Part shown: piece by piece, positions 26,095 to 34,043 of the stretch | How positions within the stretch are numbered: the stretch's first letter is position 1 | How the letters are laid out: each line of letters starts with the position of its first letter | NCBI RefSeq assembly: GCF_016862095.1 | Contig: NZ_BOMH01000037.1 | Coordinates: 124,001 to 188,000 of the forward strand | Direction: 5' to 3' | DNA: 64,000 bases | DNA from: Actinoplanes cyaneus | GTDB taxonomy: Bacteria > Actinomycetota > Actinomycetes > Mycobacteriales > Micromonosporaceae | Notes under the pieces: model-generated | Told to the model about the DNA's origin: nothing | What the model saw: only the letters and a program-made list of their open reading frames with translations | Databases searched by the model: none | Program-made: the position numbers and the translations under genes

Positions 26095-27084
26095 ATGAAA
26101 TGGTCCGATGACGTCGATCAGGTAATGGCAGGCGATCTGGTCGCCGCGTTCGCTTATCTGACGCCGGCCGGCGGCGCTGTCGCGATCCCCGTCTCACCCC
26201 TGGGTCTCCGGGACCGGGAAACGGGATCGATCGCGGTCACCACGTCGCTCGCGTTCCACGGGAAATTGGCGCGATTGCTGCGTGAACCGCGAGTGGCCAT
26301 GGCCTACCACACCCGTGACCACGGATTCTCTGCCGGCCCGGCATTCGTGCTGGCACAGGGCGACGCAGCCGTCTCCGTCACCCCGTCCCCCGAGCGCCTG
26401 GCCGTCGTCAATCCCGCGATCGAGCGCTTCCTCGGCCCCAGCCCGTCCGGCGCCTTCTGGGACTGGATGCTGCGCGAGTACTTCGAGCAGCGGGTCGTCA
26501 TCGACATCGCGGTACGCAGAACGACCTCGTGGCCGACCACCGAAGCCGGTGGAACCGCCACGGTCGACGGCGAGCCATGGCCCGGCAGCCCACCGGCCAG
26601 TCAGACCCCGCCCAAGAATGGCGTCGCGCCGCGCGTCGACACGGCAAAGGTGGCGCGGCGGGCCGGCAAACTGGCCCATCAACTCCTCGCCTACCGCGGC
26701 AGCGACGGCCGGCCGGTCATCGTGCCGGTGGAGGTGACCGGGCACAGCGAACAGGGGCTGCACCTGCGAGCCGCCGAGGGACTTCTGCCGGCCGGTGCCC
26801 GCCGCGCCGGTCTGACCGCCCACTCCTTCGGCCCGCAAGCGACAAGTCTGGCCAACCTGCTCTGCACCGGCTGGCTCGAAGTGTCGGGCCGGACGGCGAT
26901 CTACGCCCCGCATACCACCGGCGGGTTCACCACCCCGGCCAACAAGAGCGTGCAGATGTTGCTGAACGGCCTGCTCTCGAAGCAGCGTCTCCGCCGCGCC
27001 CGCCGCGACGGCACGCTCGACGGCCTGGCAAAACTTCAGGACCAGCAGCGGGACCGGCCCCGGCACCCCGGCCCCGCCAGGTAG
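26095..27084 (+). CDS. Pyridoxamine 5'-phosphate oxidase-like (split beta-barrel) protein
   Basis: The 329-residue product resembles two PPOX/split-barrel flavin-binding modules in tandem: the first around VAIPVSPLGL, TTSLAFHGKLARLLREPRVAMAY, the second around RGSDGRPVIVPVEV and ANLLCTGWLEV. Such proteins bind FMN, F420 or haem; the cofactor cannot be read from sequence. I prefer ATG 26095 (GGAG 7 nt before) over ATG 25984, which lies within a palindrome. Expression is probably controlled by the divergent TetR gene. Confidence 0.65.
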   Translation: MKWSDDVDQVMAGDLVAAFAYLTPAGGAVAIPVSPLGLRDRETGSIAVTTSLAFHGKLARLLREPRVAMAYHTRDHGFSAGPAFVLAQGDAAVSVTPSPERLAVVNPAIERFLGPSPSGAFWDWMLREYFEQRVVIDIAVRRTTSWPTTEAGGTATVDGEPWPGSPPASQTPPKNGVAPRVDTAKVARRAGKLAHQLLAYRGSDGRPVIVPVEVTGHSEQGLHLRAAEGLLPAGARRAGLTAHSFGPQATSLANLLCTGWLEVSGRTAIYAPHTTGGFTTPANKSVQMLLNGLLSKQRLRRARRDGTLDGLAKLQDQQRDRPRHPGPAR

Positions 27085-27196
27085 TCCCGAGGTCGCAACG
27101 GCCGCCGTTGACAGCCCCGACCTCTGTGGTCTGCCGCGAGCCCCGCTCGACACCTGGACGCACCACGCGTCCGCCACCATCGTATGGAGGAAAGAC

Positions 27197-27922
27197 ATGA
27201 CACAACCGACAATCGTCCTCGTGCACGGCGCCTGGGCCGACGCGTCCAGCTGGAACGCCGTGACGACGGCCCTGCGGGCGCGGGGGCTCACCGTGCTCGC
27301 CCCGACCAATCCGCTGCGCGGGATCGCCTCCGACGCCGCGTACGTCTCGTCGTTCCTGGCCCAGCGCACCACCGGACCCGTCGTGCTGGCCGGCCACTCG
27401 TACGGCGGCACGGTGATCACCAACGCGGCGACCGGTGGCGCCGACGTGCGGGCCCTGGTCTATGTCGACGCGTTCCTGCCCGCGGAAGGCGAGACGGTCT
27501 TCCAGATCCTGGGCGGTTCGGGCTCGGCCTTCGACGTCCCCGACCCGGCCGTGGTGTTCGACATCGCCGGCTATCCGGGGGCGCCCGAGGGTGACGCCGA
27601 GGCGTTCCTCAAGCCGTCAGCCGTCCACGAGGCGTTCGCCCAGGACCTGCCCGAGGAGCAGCGCTGGCTGATCGCCGCCGGGCAGCGCCCGATCACGCTG
27701 AGCGCCAACACCGCACCGTCGAGCAGTGCCGCCTGGAGGACGCTGCCCAGCTGGGCGGTCGTCGGCACCGAGGACCGGGTGATTCCGCCCGCCGTGCAGC
27801 GCTCGATGGCCGAGCGGGCCGGTTCGACGATCACCGAGGCGGCCGGCTCGCACGTCTCGATGATCTCCCAGCCTCAGGTCACGATCGACGCGATCCTGGC
27901 CGCCGCGGCTCACGCCGCCTGA
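27197..27922 (+). CDS. Alpha/beta hydrolase
   Basis: The 241-residue single-domain alpha/beta hydrolase has the oxyanion segment LVHGAWADASSW, nucleophile elbow GHSYGG, acid region VVGTEDRVIPP and catalytic His in AGSHVSM. It belongs to the salicylate-esterase/EstC-like group common in actinomycetes. GGAGG lies 6 nt before ATG 27197. The SDR gene begins 86 bp downstream on the same strand. Confidence 0.88.
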   Translation: MTQPTIVLVHGAWADASSWNAVTTALRARGLTVLAPTNPLRGIASDAAYVSSFLAQRTTGPVVLAGHSYGGTVITNAATGGADVRALVYVDAFLPAEGETVFQILGGSGSAFDVPDPAVVFDIAGYPGAPEGDAEAFLKPSAVHEAFAQDLPEEQRWLIAAGQRPITLSANTAPSSSAAWRTLPSWAVVGTEDRVIPPAVQRSMAERAGSTITEAAGSHVSMISQPQVTIDAILAAAAHAA

Positions 27923-28007
27923 TCGCCGGTTGCCCCGGCCCGCGGGCCGGGGCAACGACCCATCCCCTCCACCACTTCCGCACGCACCTGTGAAAGAGAG
28001 AACCACC

Positions 28008-28685
28008 TTGTCCGAAAAGACGCTCGACCCGAAGCACGCCCTGATCATCGGCGCCGGCCCCGGTCTCGGCCTCGCCGTGGCCCGCCGCTTCGCCCGCGAA
28101 GGCTTCGCGATCACGCTCGTGTCCCGTAACGAGGCCGGCCTGGCCGAGCTCGCCGGCGAGCTGCGAGCCGGCGGGGCCACCGTCGGCACCTTCACCGCCG
28201 ATGCCGGCGACGTGGCCGGCTTCCGGGCCGCCCTCCAGCAGCTCTCCACGCGCATCACACCCGCCGTCGTGGTCTACAACGCCGCGGTCGTCACGTTCGA
28301 CAGTCTGCTGTCCGTCGACGCCGAATACCTGCAGCACACGTACGCCATCAACGTGCTCGGCGCGATCACCACCGCCCAGGTGTTCACCCCGGCCATGCGC
28401 GCCACCCGCTCCGGCACCGTGCTGATCACCGGCGGCGGGGTGGCACGGTACCCGTCGGCGCGGCGTGGCAGCCTGACCCTCGGCAAGGTCGGGGTCCGCG
28501 CGAGCGTGGCCATGCTCGCCGAGGAGCTCGCCCCCGACGGCGTGCACGTAGCCGGGGTCACCGTCGCCGGCATCATCGCCCCCGGCACCGCGCTCGACCC
28601 CGACGTAATCGCCGAGAACTACTGGACGCTGCACACCCAGCCGGCCGATCAGTGGAGCACCGACATCTACTTCGACGGCCGGTGA
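28008..28685 (+). CDS. Short-chain dehydrogenase/reductase-like protein without catalytic Tyr
   Basis: The 225-residue Rossmann protein has the cofactor motif GAGPGLGLA and the NAG-equivalent YNAAVV. The catalytic YxxxK is altered: Lys remains in LTLGKVG, but the residue four places earlier is Leu rather than Tyr. It may be a reductase with a displaced catalytic residue or a non-catalytic NAD(P)-binding protein. TTG 28008 follows a GAGAG sequence at suitable distance; GTG 27990 is the alternative. Confidence 0.75.
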   Translation: MSEKTLDPKHALIIGAGPGLGLAVARRFAREGFAITLVSRNEAGLAELAGELRAGGATVGTFTADAGDVAGFRAALQQLSTRITPAVVVYNAAVVTFDSLLSVDAEYLQHTYAINVLGAITTAQVFTPAMRATRSGTVLITGGGVARYPSARRGSLTLGKVGVRASVAMLAEELAPDGVHVAGVTVAGIIAPGTALDPDVIAENYWTLHTQPADQWSTDIYFDGR

Positions 28686-28977
28686 CGACCGGCATTCCAT
28701 GCCCGGTACGACAGCAGCACTCCCGTGAATGCGAAACGGCAGATTCGTGACTTCACCGTTCTTATGCAAAGGTCTTCATATGAGCAGTTGTTGACGCATG
28801 CAGGGTTACCCATTCGAGTGGATCGGTGATTACCTCTGCCGCACGGAGAGGTATCTTGTGGTCTTGATCCGGACCATTCCTCTTCGGTTCCGGCGCGTAC
28901 AGGGGGCCGCTTTCTTGAGCTCGTCCGAAGGCACTCCGGAGGCCGGCCTCAGATCGCAAGCCGAAGCAGCCGTACGG

Positions 28978-30069
28978 ATGAGCGCCGGGCCGCCACGCCG
29001 GAGCCGCCGGACCGTGGCCGCGCCGCTGGTCGCGCTGACCGCCGGCGGCGTGCTGCTGTCCACGGAGCCCGAGCGCGGCGACTCCGCCGCGCCGCCCGGC
29101 CCGATCACCGCCGCCGCCGCATGGCCGGGCGCACACCGCGCCGACCTGCCCGGCACCCTCGCCGACGGCACGACGTTCGACCCGAAGCTGTTCCTGACCG
29201 CCGACACCGTCCTCGGGACCGCACCGACCCGCGACGGGAGCCGTGCCCGGCTCCTGTTGCGCGCGCCCGGCGGCCTGCGCGAGCTTCGCCGGTTGCCGAC
29301 CGGCACGGCCCCGGGTTTCGACGACTTCGCGGTGGCCGGTGACGATGTCGCCTGGGCCGAGTCGGCCGACGAGGGGCCGATCACGATCTGGTCGATCAAT
29401 CTGCGGACCGGCCGACCCGCCCGCCGGTTGACCGCCGACACCGGCAACGCCGTCTTCTACGGCGGGCAGAACGATCTGGTGATCGCCGGCGGCCGGGTGC
29501 ACTGGGCGGCGAGTGCGGCGGACCCGGCTGTCACGGAGATCCGGTCGGTGGCGCTGACCGGCGGTCCGGTCACCGTACGCCAGGAGCCCGGCACGTGGGG
29601 TCTGAGCACGTGGCCGTGGCTGACCGACGCCGCCGGCGGCCCGTCGGGTCAGATCCGACTGCGGGACCTGAGCACCGGCCGCGACGTGCGGGTGGCAACG
29701 TCCGCCGGCGACGCGGCCGAGTGCAGCCCGGTCTGGTGCCGGGTGATGGTCTCCGACAGCCGGGGACTGGTCCGGATCGACCTCATGCGCCCGGACGGCT
29801 CCGCCCGGCGGCGCATCGCCGGCGCCGGCACCCTCGCGGCCGTCGCCGACGTCGCGATCCTCGACCGCTTCGAGATCCTCTCCCAGGCCGTCCCGGGGTC
29901 GTATGTCACCGGCGTCGCCGGGTTGCGCGTGTACGACATCAGCACCGGCGACACCGTCGACATCGCGGCGGGCGCCGGCTCCGCGTTCGCCCGGGCGGGC
30001 GTGCTGTGGTGGTCCACCGGCAGCGCCGAGGCCGCCATGTGGCACAGCCTGGACCTGCGAACCGCTTGA
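28978..30069 (+). CDS. Exported beta-propeller-like protein
   Basis: The 363-residue product starts with a basic region (RRSRR) and a hydrophobic helix (TVAAPLVALTAGGVLLS), consistent with a signal anchor. The rest is repeated beta-strand units with motifs such as VAGDDVAWAES, VIAGGRVHWAAS and SPVWCRVMVSD, resembling TolB/WD-like propeller blades. No catalytic residue is evident. The ATG at 28978 is my choice; the frame is open from 28798, and a lower-GC leader of nearly 300 bp precedes it. Confidence 0.6.
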   Translation: MSAGPPRRSRRTVAAPLVALTAGGVLLSTEPERGDSAAPPGPITAAAAWPGAHRADLPGTLADGTTFDPKLFLTADTVLGTAPTRDGSRARLLLRAPGGLRELRRLPTGTAPGFDDFAVAGDDVAWAESADEGPITIWSINLRTGRPARRLTADTGNAVFYGGQNDLVIAGGRVHWAASAADPAVTEIRSVALTGGPVTVRQEPGTWGLSTWPWLTDAAGGPSGQIRLRDLSTGRDVRVATSAGDAAECSPVWCRVMVSDSRGLVRIDLMRPDGSARRRIAGAGTLAAVADVAILDRFEILSQAVPGSYVTGVAGLRVYDISTGDTVDIAAGAGSAFARAGVLWWSTGSAEAAMWHSLDLRTA

Positions 30070-30108
30070 CATCCGCCTTTACAAGTATTTCTTATCGGTA
30101 GATGTCAA
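30066..30108. promoter_or_regulatory. Low-GC inverted repeat after the propeller gene
   Basis: TTGACATC (30066-30073) and GATGTCAA (30101-30108) form perfect 8-bp arms around 27 AT-richer bases. The left arm overlaps the stop codon region of the propeller gene. It may act as a hairpin ending that transcript or transcripts of the convergent rpmB operon; the TTGACA could also be a -35 element, but no gene start fits downstream. Confidence 0.35.
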
Positions 30109-30193
30109 TGTGATGCTCGGTTCGGAAAAGCAAGGAAATCCATGCGTCTAGCGTGCCGGACATGGCGAACGACGCACTCGCGCAAGAACTGAT

Positions 30194-30247
30194 CGCCACC
30201 AGGGCGGTACGGCGTTACTCCCGCTCGGTGAGAGCACGCCGGGCCAT
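30194..30247 (-). pseudogene. Remnant of a ribosomal protein S14 paralogue (rpsN2)
   Basis: Directly after rpmG, in TGATG overlap with its stop, a start codon opens MARRALTERE followed by TAA at 30215-30217; reading through gives RRTALVA. Together this resembles the N-terminus of S14 (MA-x-x-S-L-x-ARE-x-RR-x-ALVA), after which similarity ends. In M. tuberculosis the zinc-repressed operon has the order rpmB2-rpmG1-rpsN2-rpsR2, so S14 is the gene expected here. I interpret it as a degraded rpsN2; the short length keeps confidence moderate. Confidence 0.5.
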
Positions 30248-30414
30248 CAGCGATCCTCCCGGAAGTCGACGTGGCGGCGGGCGATCGGGTCGTACTTGCG
30301 CAGCACGACGCGGTCGGGGTCGTTGCGGCGGTTCTTACGGGTGACGTAGGTGTAGCCGGTCCCGGCGGTGCTGCGCAGCTTGATGACCGGGCGTACGTCG
30401 GTGCTCCTGGCCAT
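30247..30414 (-). CDS. rpmG: 50S ribosomal protein L33, zinc-independent paralogue
   Basis: The 55-residue product MARSTDVRPVIKLRSTAGTG-YTYVTRKNRRN- and so on is a clear L33. It lacks the two CxxC zinc-ribbon pairs, so it is a C-minus form that replaces the zinc-containing L33 when zinc is scarce. It overlaps the rpmB stop by one base (TGATG). The adjacent Zur-like box and COG0523 gene support zinc-starvation control. Confidence 0.92.
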   Translation of the reverse strand: MARSTDVRPVIKLRSTAGTGYTYVTRKNRRNDPDRVVLRKYDPIARRHVDFREDR

Positions 30415-30647
30415 CAGCGCACCGCCCCACGGGCGCGGAGGCGGGCCATCACCGCGTCGATGCCGTCGCGGTCGATGACTTTCAGGCCGGTGGTGCTGAC
30501 GTCGAGCCGCACGGTGGTGCCGTCGGCAAGTCGGAAGCGGCGGCGTTGCACGTTGGGATTCCAGCGGCGGCGGGTGCGGCGGTGGGAGAAGGACACGGCG
30601 TTGCCGAAGCTGGGCTTGGCGCCGGTCACGTCACAGACGAAGGACAT
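30414..30647 (-). CDS. rpmB: 50S ribosomal protein L28, zinc-independent paralogue
   Basis: The 77-residue product has the L28 signature VCDVTGAKPSFGNAVSFSHR and RRRWNPNVQ. Zinc-binding L28 carries CxxC at CDVTG; here the second Cys is Thr and the C-terminal Cys pair is missing, so this is the C-minus form. First gene of the rpmB-rpmG(-rpsN remnant) unit. A plausible promoter TTGTTG (30676-30681) and TAAAGT (30654-30659), 16 bp apart, would start transcription at or next to the ATG, suggesting a nearly leaderless mRNA with the Zur-like box in the spacer. Confidence 0.92.
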   Translation of the reverse strand: MSFVCDVTGAKPSFGNAVSFSHRRTRRRWNPNVQRRRFRLADGTTVRLDVSTTGLKVIDRDGIDAVMARLRARGAVR

Positions 30648-30660
30648 GCCCCGACTTTAC

Positions 30661-30677
30661 AATGAAAACCATTTCCA
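30661..30677. promoter_or_regulatory. Zur-like box between rpmB and the COG0523 gene
   Basis: AATGAAAACCATT (30661-30673) lies within the 15-bp imperfect palindrome TGAAAACCATTTCCA (30663-30677), close to the actinobacterial Zur consensus TGAAAATCATTTTCA. The same 13-mer recurs exactly at 41035-41047. It fills the -35/-10 spacer of the leftward promoter and overlaps a TACAAT hexamer (30658-30663) for the rightward gene, so bound Zur would block both. Confidence 0.75.
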
Positions 30678-30690
30678 ACAAGATGGGGGT

Positions 30691-31959
30691 GTGAGTATCG
30701 ACCCGACCACCTCGACCGCGCCGGCACGCACCGATCGGCGGCCCGCCGTGACCGTGCTGTCCGGCTTCTCCCCCGCCGCCGTGCAGGCGGCCGCCCGCGC
30801 CGTGCTGATCGGCGGCGACCGGCTCCTGGCGATGAGTCACGACCTGACCGGGATCCGCGACGGCATCCTGCGCCGCACGGTGCGCTCGGCCACCGAGCTC
30901 ATCGAGCAGAGCACCGTCGAGCTGGTGCACGGCTGCGTGTCCTGCACGCTGCGCGAGAGCGTGCTGCCCGCCCTGGTCCGGCTCGCCCGCACGCATCCCG
31001 GCCACGACGTGCTGCTGGTTCTCCCCTCCGCGATCGAGCCCGGGACGGTCGCCACCGCGTGCGCGCACAGCCTGGTCGACGGCGCGCCGGTGACCGACGC
31101 GGTGCGCTTCGACTCGTACGTCACGGTGGTCGACGCGGACAGTTTCCTGCACGACCTGGCCAGCCCGGACGACCTGCGCGACCGTGACCTGCACGCCGCC
31201 GAGGACGACCACCGTGCGGTCGCCGACGTCGTCGCGCACCAGGTCGAGTTCTGCGACACGGTCATCCTCTGGAGCCGGCCGGACACCGACCCTCTCGAGC
31301 TGAGCAGGCTCGGCACGCTGGTGCACCGGCTCGCGCCGTGGGCAGTGCAGGTGCCGACCGGCACCAGCCACAGCCTGGACTGCACCGGGCTGGCAGCGCT
31401 CGTCGGCAACACCCGCCGACACGACCCGCACCGGCCCGGCACACTCGGGCTCGCCCTGGAAGGGCGGCAGATCGCCGTGCACGACCCGGACCCCGACGGG
31501 GTCACCTCGATCCTGTTCGAGGCCCGCCGCCCGTTCCACCCCCAACGGTTGCACGATTCACTGGGGACCCTGACCGAGGAGGCGCTGCGCGGCCGTGGGC
31601 AGCTCTGGATCGCCAGCCAGCCCGACGTGGCCGTCGCGTTCGAGTGCGCCGGCGGCGGTGTCAGCATGGGCAGCCTCGGCTACTGGCTGGTGGCGCTGCC
31701 GGTCGAGCGGTGGACCGAGACCAGCGTCGAGCGGCGCCTGGCCGCCGACCTGTCCTGGGATCCGTACTACGGTGACCGGCGCACCGTGCTCGCGCTGATC
31801 GGCATGCACCTCGATCACGCCGCCGTCACCGAACTGCTCGACTCCTGCCTGCTCACCGATGCCGAGCTGGCCGAAGGCTCCGACCGGTGGCCGGCCCTGC
31901 CCGACCCCTTCGCCGGCTGCTTCCCGCTGACCGACGACACCGGCACGGCCCGTCCGTAG
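30691..31959 (+). CDS. COG0523 (CobW/ZigA-like) protein with degenerate P-loop
   Basis: The 422-residue protein follows the COG0523 metallochaperone layout: an N-terminal G domain with metal motif GCVSCTLRES (Cys82, Cys85), a linker, and a C-terminal CobW_C domain (FEARRPFHPQRLHDSL onward). The Walker A motif expected as GFLGAGKTT is replaced by GFSPAAVQA, so normal GTP binding is doubtful. Zinc-repressed COG0523 proteins deliver zinc to client enzymes. GTG 30691 is preceded by GGGGGT and is divergent from rpmB across a Zur-like box. Confidence 0.85.
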   Translation: MSIDPTTSTAPARTDRRPAVTVLSGFSPAAVQAAARAVLIGGDRLLAMSHDLTGIRDGILRRTVRSATELIEQSTVELVHGCVSCTLRESVLPALVRLARTHPGHDVLLVLPSAIEPGTVATACAHSLVDGAPVTDAVRFDSYVTVVDADSFLHDLASPDDLRDRDLHAAEDDHRAVADVVAHQVEFCDTVILWSRPDTDPLELSRLGTLVHRLAPWAVQVPTGTSHSLDCTGLAALVGNTRRHDPHRPGTLGLALEGRQIAVHDPDPDGVTSILFEARRPFHPQRLHDSLGTLTEEALRGRGQLWIASQPDVAVAFECAGGGVSMGSLGYWLVALPVERWTETSVERRLAADLSWDPYYGDRRTVLALIGMHLDHAAVTELLDSCLLTDAELAEGSDRWPALPDPFAGCFPLTDDTGTARP

Positions 31960-32004
31960 TGCCGCTGGAAGCCCGGGAAGGGAACCCGCGGTCGCCGCGA
32001 AGAG

Positions 32005-32835
32005 TCAGGGACGGCAGTGTACGAACCAGGCGTCGCCGTGCGGCAGCGCCAGTGCCAGCTCCCACCGCTCGTGTTGCAGGCTGCTGCCGACGGTCATCAA
32101 CTCCCCGGCGAGCTGCCACGCATCCTCCGGGTCGACCGGCGGACGCGTGGCAAGGAATTGCAGCATGGTGCCCCAGGACGCCACCAGTTGTGCGCCCCAC
32201 CGTTGCTCCCACCGCAGGATCGCGGCGCCCAGCGCTTCGGGGCCCCTGTCGCGTTCCGCCCCGTAGTAGAACAGCCATTGCGGGGCGAGCCACTGCGCCG
32301 GCGTCGGCAACAGCACCAGTCGTACATCGGAGTCGGAGTACCAGTTCTTCGTACTGCTCAGCTGTGCCGCGCGGGCCATGCCGCGGGCAGCCAGGGCCGG
32401 GTCGGCGAGCATCTGCTCGTAGACCCACCGGTCGAGTCCTCCCTGGGTGATCCCCGTCAGCCGAGGATCGTCGCGGCGGCCCGCACCCGACCCCAGACAC
32501 GCGTCGAGGTAGTCGGTGATCTGCCATGCCTCGTAGTCGCCACGAGGGTCGCCGAAGATCGTCCACGGATCCGAGGTCTGCGCCGCGGCAGCGAACGCCG
32601 CGCCTTCCTCCGGCGTCGGTTCGGGTTTCAGATCCTCGAAGTCGGTCATGACCGGCCAGCGCCCCGTCACGGGCACCGCTTCCCGGGCCGCGCGCCACAG
32701 CGGCAGCATCGCGGTGCTGTCGGGTCCCTCGACGACGAGGGTGCCGCTCGGTCCCTCCTGCACCTCGTGACCCTCGAGCGCCGTGCCGCGTAGTGCGGTC
32801 ATGACTTGCTTCGGGTCGTTCATCTCCATCGCCAT
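32005..32835 (-). CDS. DUF4253-like hypothetical protein
   Basis: The 276-residue cytoplasmic protein has the C-terminal pattern of DUF4253: LLLPTPAQWLAPQWLFYYG, then AAILRWEQRWGAQLVASWG and TMLQFLATRPP. Function of the family is unknown; some members accompany toxin-immunity loci. It is convergent with the COG0523 gene and unrelated in sequence to the zinc genes. Starts at ATG 32835, 32829 or 32823 are all possible. Confidence 0.6.
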   Translation of the reverse strand: MAMEMNDPKQVMTALRGTALEGHEVQEGPSGTLVVEGPDSTAMLPLWRAAREAVPVTGRWPVMTDFEDLKPEPTPEEGAAFAAAAQTSDPWTIFGDPRGDYEAWQITDYLDACLGSGAGRRDDPRLTGITQGGLDRWVYEQMLADPALAARGMARAAQLSSTKNWYSDSDVRLVLLPTPAQWLAPQWLFYYGAERDRGPEALGAAILRWEQRWGAQLVASWGTMLQFLATRPPVDPEDAWQLAGELMTVGSSLQHERWELALALPHGDAWFVHCRP

Positions 32836-32904
32836 AGCCGCCCACCGTAGCGGCGAGCACCGACGGCGGTCCCCCGCACGCCGCCATGCGCGGAGGCGTG
32901 CGGA

Positions 32905-33204
32905 TCAGACGCCGGCGTAGCGCAGCACGTCACCTATCAGCCGGGCGGTCGCCTCGTCCGGCAGCGAGTAGAGCACCCGCTTACCACTGCGCCGGCGACG
33001 CACGAGATGCGCGTCGACCAGGTGGCGCAGATGGTGGGCCACCACTGTGGGATGCACCTCGAGCGTGGCGGCCAGCTCCGACGGTGTCGCCTCGCCGGCG
33101 CGGAGCATGACGAGAATATGCAGGCGATGCTCGTACGCCATCCCGCGCATCGCCTCCACGGCGCGTTCCAGCGCGATGCCGCTGACCACCGGTGGCGCGA
33201 TCAT
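32905..33204 (-). CDS. ArsR-family transcriptional regulator
   Basis: The 99-residue winged-helix protein has the ArsR fold (YEHRLHILVMLRAGEATPSELAATLEV, VVAHHLRHLVDAHLV, KRVLYSL). Obvious SmtB-type metal ligands are missing: the last helix is DEATARLIGDVLRY without the D-x-H pair, although His residues occur before and within the recognition helix (HPTVVAHHLRHL). It overlaps the upstream permease gene by 4 bp (ATGA) and so is the last gene of the importer operon; a metal-sensing role is inferred from position. Confidence 0.85.
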   Translation of the reverse strand: MIAPPVVSGIALERAVEAMRGMAYEHRLHILVMLRAGEATPSELAATLEVHPTVVAHHLRHLVDAHLVRRRRSGKRVLYSLPDEATARLIGDVLRYAGV

Positions 33205-34043
33205 GCCGGCGCCACCTCGGTGCGGCCCGCGGCGCCCGGCGACACGGCCGGCCGCAGGCGGGTCAGGAGCCAGGACAGCAGCAGGACCGCCGTCGCGGTG
33301 AGCGAGATGCCGGCGCCGGCGGCGATGTCGAACCGGCCGGAGGCCCACAGGCCGGCCAGTCCGCTGCCGACGGCGAACACGACGGCGAGCACGCTCATCA
33401 CCGGCAGCCGGTCGGTCCACAGCCGGGCGGCCGCGGCGGGCGCCACGATCAGTGACAGGGCCAGGATCGTGCCGGCCGCGGGCACCAGCGTCACCACGAC
33501 GACCTCGATGGTCAGCAACAGCACGAGGTCCCAGGCCCCGGTCGACAGCCCGGCCGCCCGCGCGCCGGCCCGGTCGAAACCGACCAGCAGCAGCGGACGG
33601 GCGGACACCGACAGGACGAGCCCCACGACGACGAGCGCGACCAGGGTGGTGACCAGGTCCTGCACGGTCACCGTCAGGACCGAGCCGACCAGGAACGAGG
33701 ACAGGTCGCGGCTGAACCCGCTCTGCGTGGCGACCAGCGCGGCGCCGAGCGCGAACCCGGCGGAGAGCACGACGCCGGTGGCGGCCGCCGCGTCCTGGCC
33801 GCGGCGGCGGGTCAGCGCGGCCACGCCGAGCGCGACGGCGGCGCCGGCCACCGCACCGCCCACGAGGATGTTCACGCCGATGATGGAGGCCGCGACCACG
33901 CCGGGGAAGGTGGCGTGGGTCAGCGCCATCGTGAAGAACGACAGCCGGCGCAGCACCACCTGCACCCCGATCAGGCCGGCCAGGGCGCCGACGAGGATCA
34001 CCTCGGCGGTCGCCCGGTGCAGGGCGTCATCCCACCAGTTCAT
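33201..34043 (-). CDS. Metal ABC transporter permease 2 (TroD/ZnuB type)
   Basis: The 280-residue membrane protein has about eight TM helices and the ABC-3 family core: FFTMALTHATFPGVV, VVLSAGFALGAALV and the conserved AAGTILALSLIVAPAAAARLWTD near the C-terminus. It forms a heterodimeric channel with the upstream permease, as TroC/TroD do. Its start overlaps that gene by 17 bp. Confidence 0.9.
   Translation of the reverse strand: MNWWDDALHRATAEVILVGALAGLIGVQVVLRRLSFFTMALTHATFPGVVAASIIGVNILVGGAVAGAAVALGVAALTRRRGQDAAAATGVVLSAGFALGAALVATQSGFSRDLSSFLVGSVLTVTVQDLVTTLVALVVVGLVLSVSARPLLLVGFDRAGARAAGLSTGAWDLVLLLTIEVVVVTLVPAAGTILALSLIVAPAAAARLWTDRLPVMSVLAVVFAVGSGLAGLWASGRFDIAAGAGISLTATAVLLLSWLLTRLRPAVSPGAAGRTEVAPA

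Noticed and set aside
30153..30344. Possible small rightward gene whose product begins like a nitroreductase (ATRAVRRYS)
   Set aside because: It is antisense to rpmG and the S14 remnant, has no ribosome site, and similarity stops after about ten residues.
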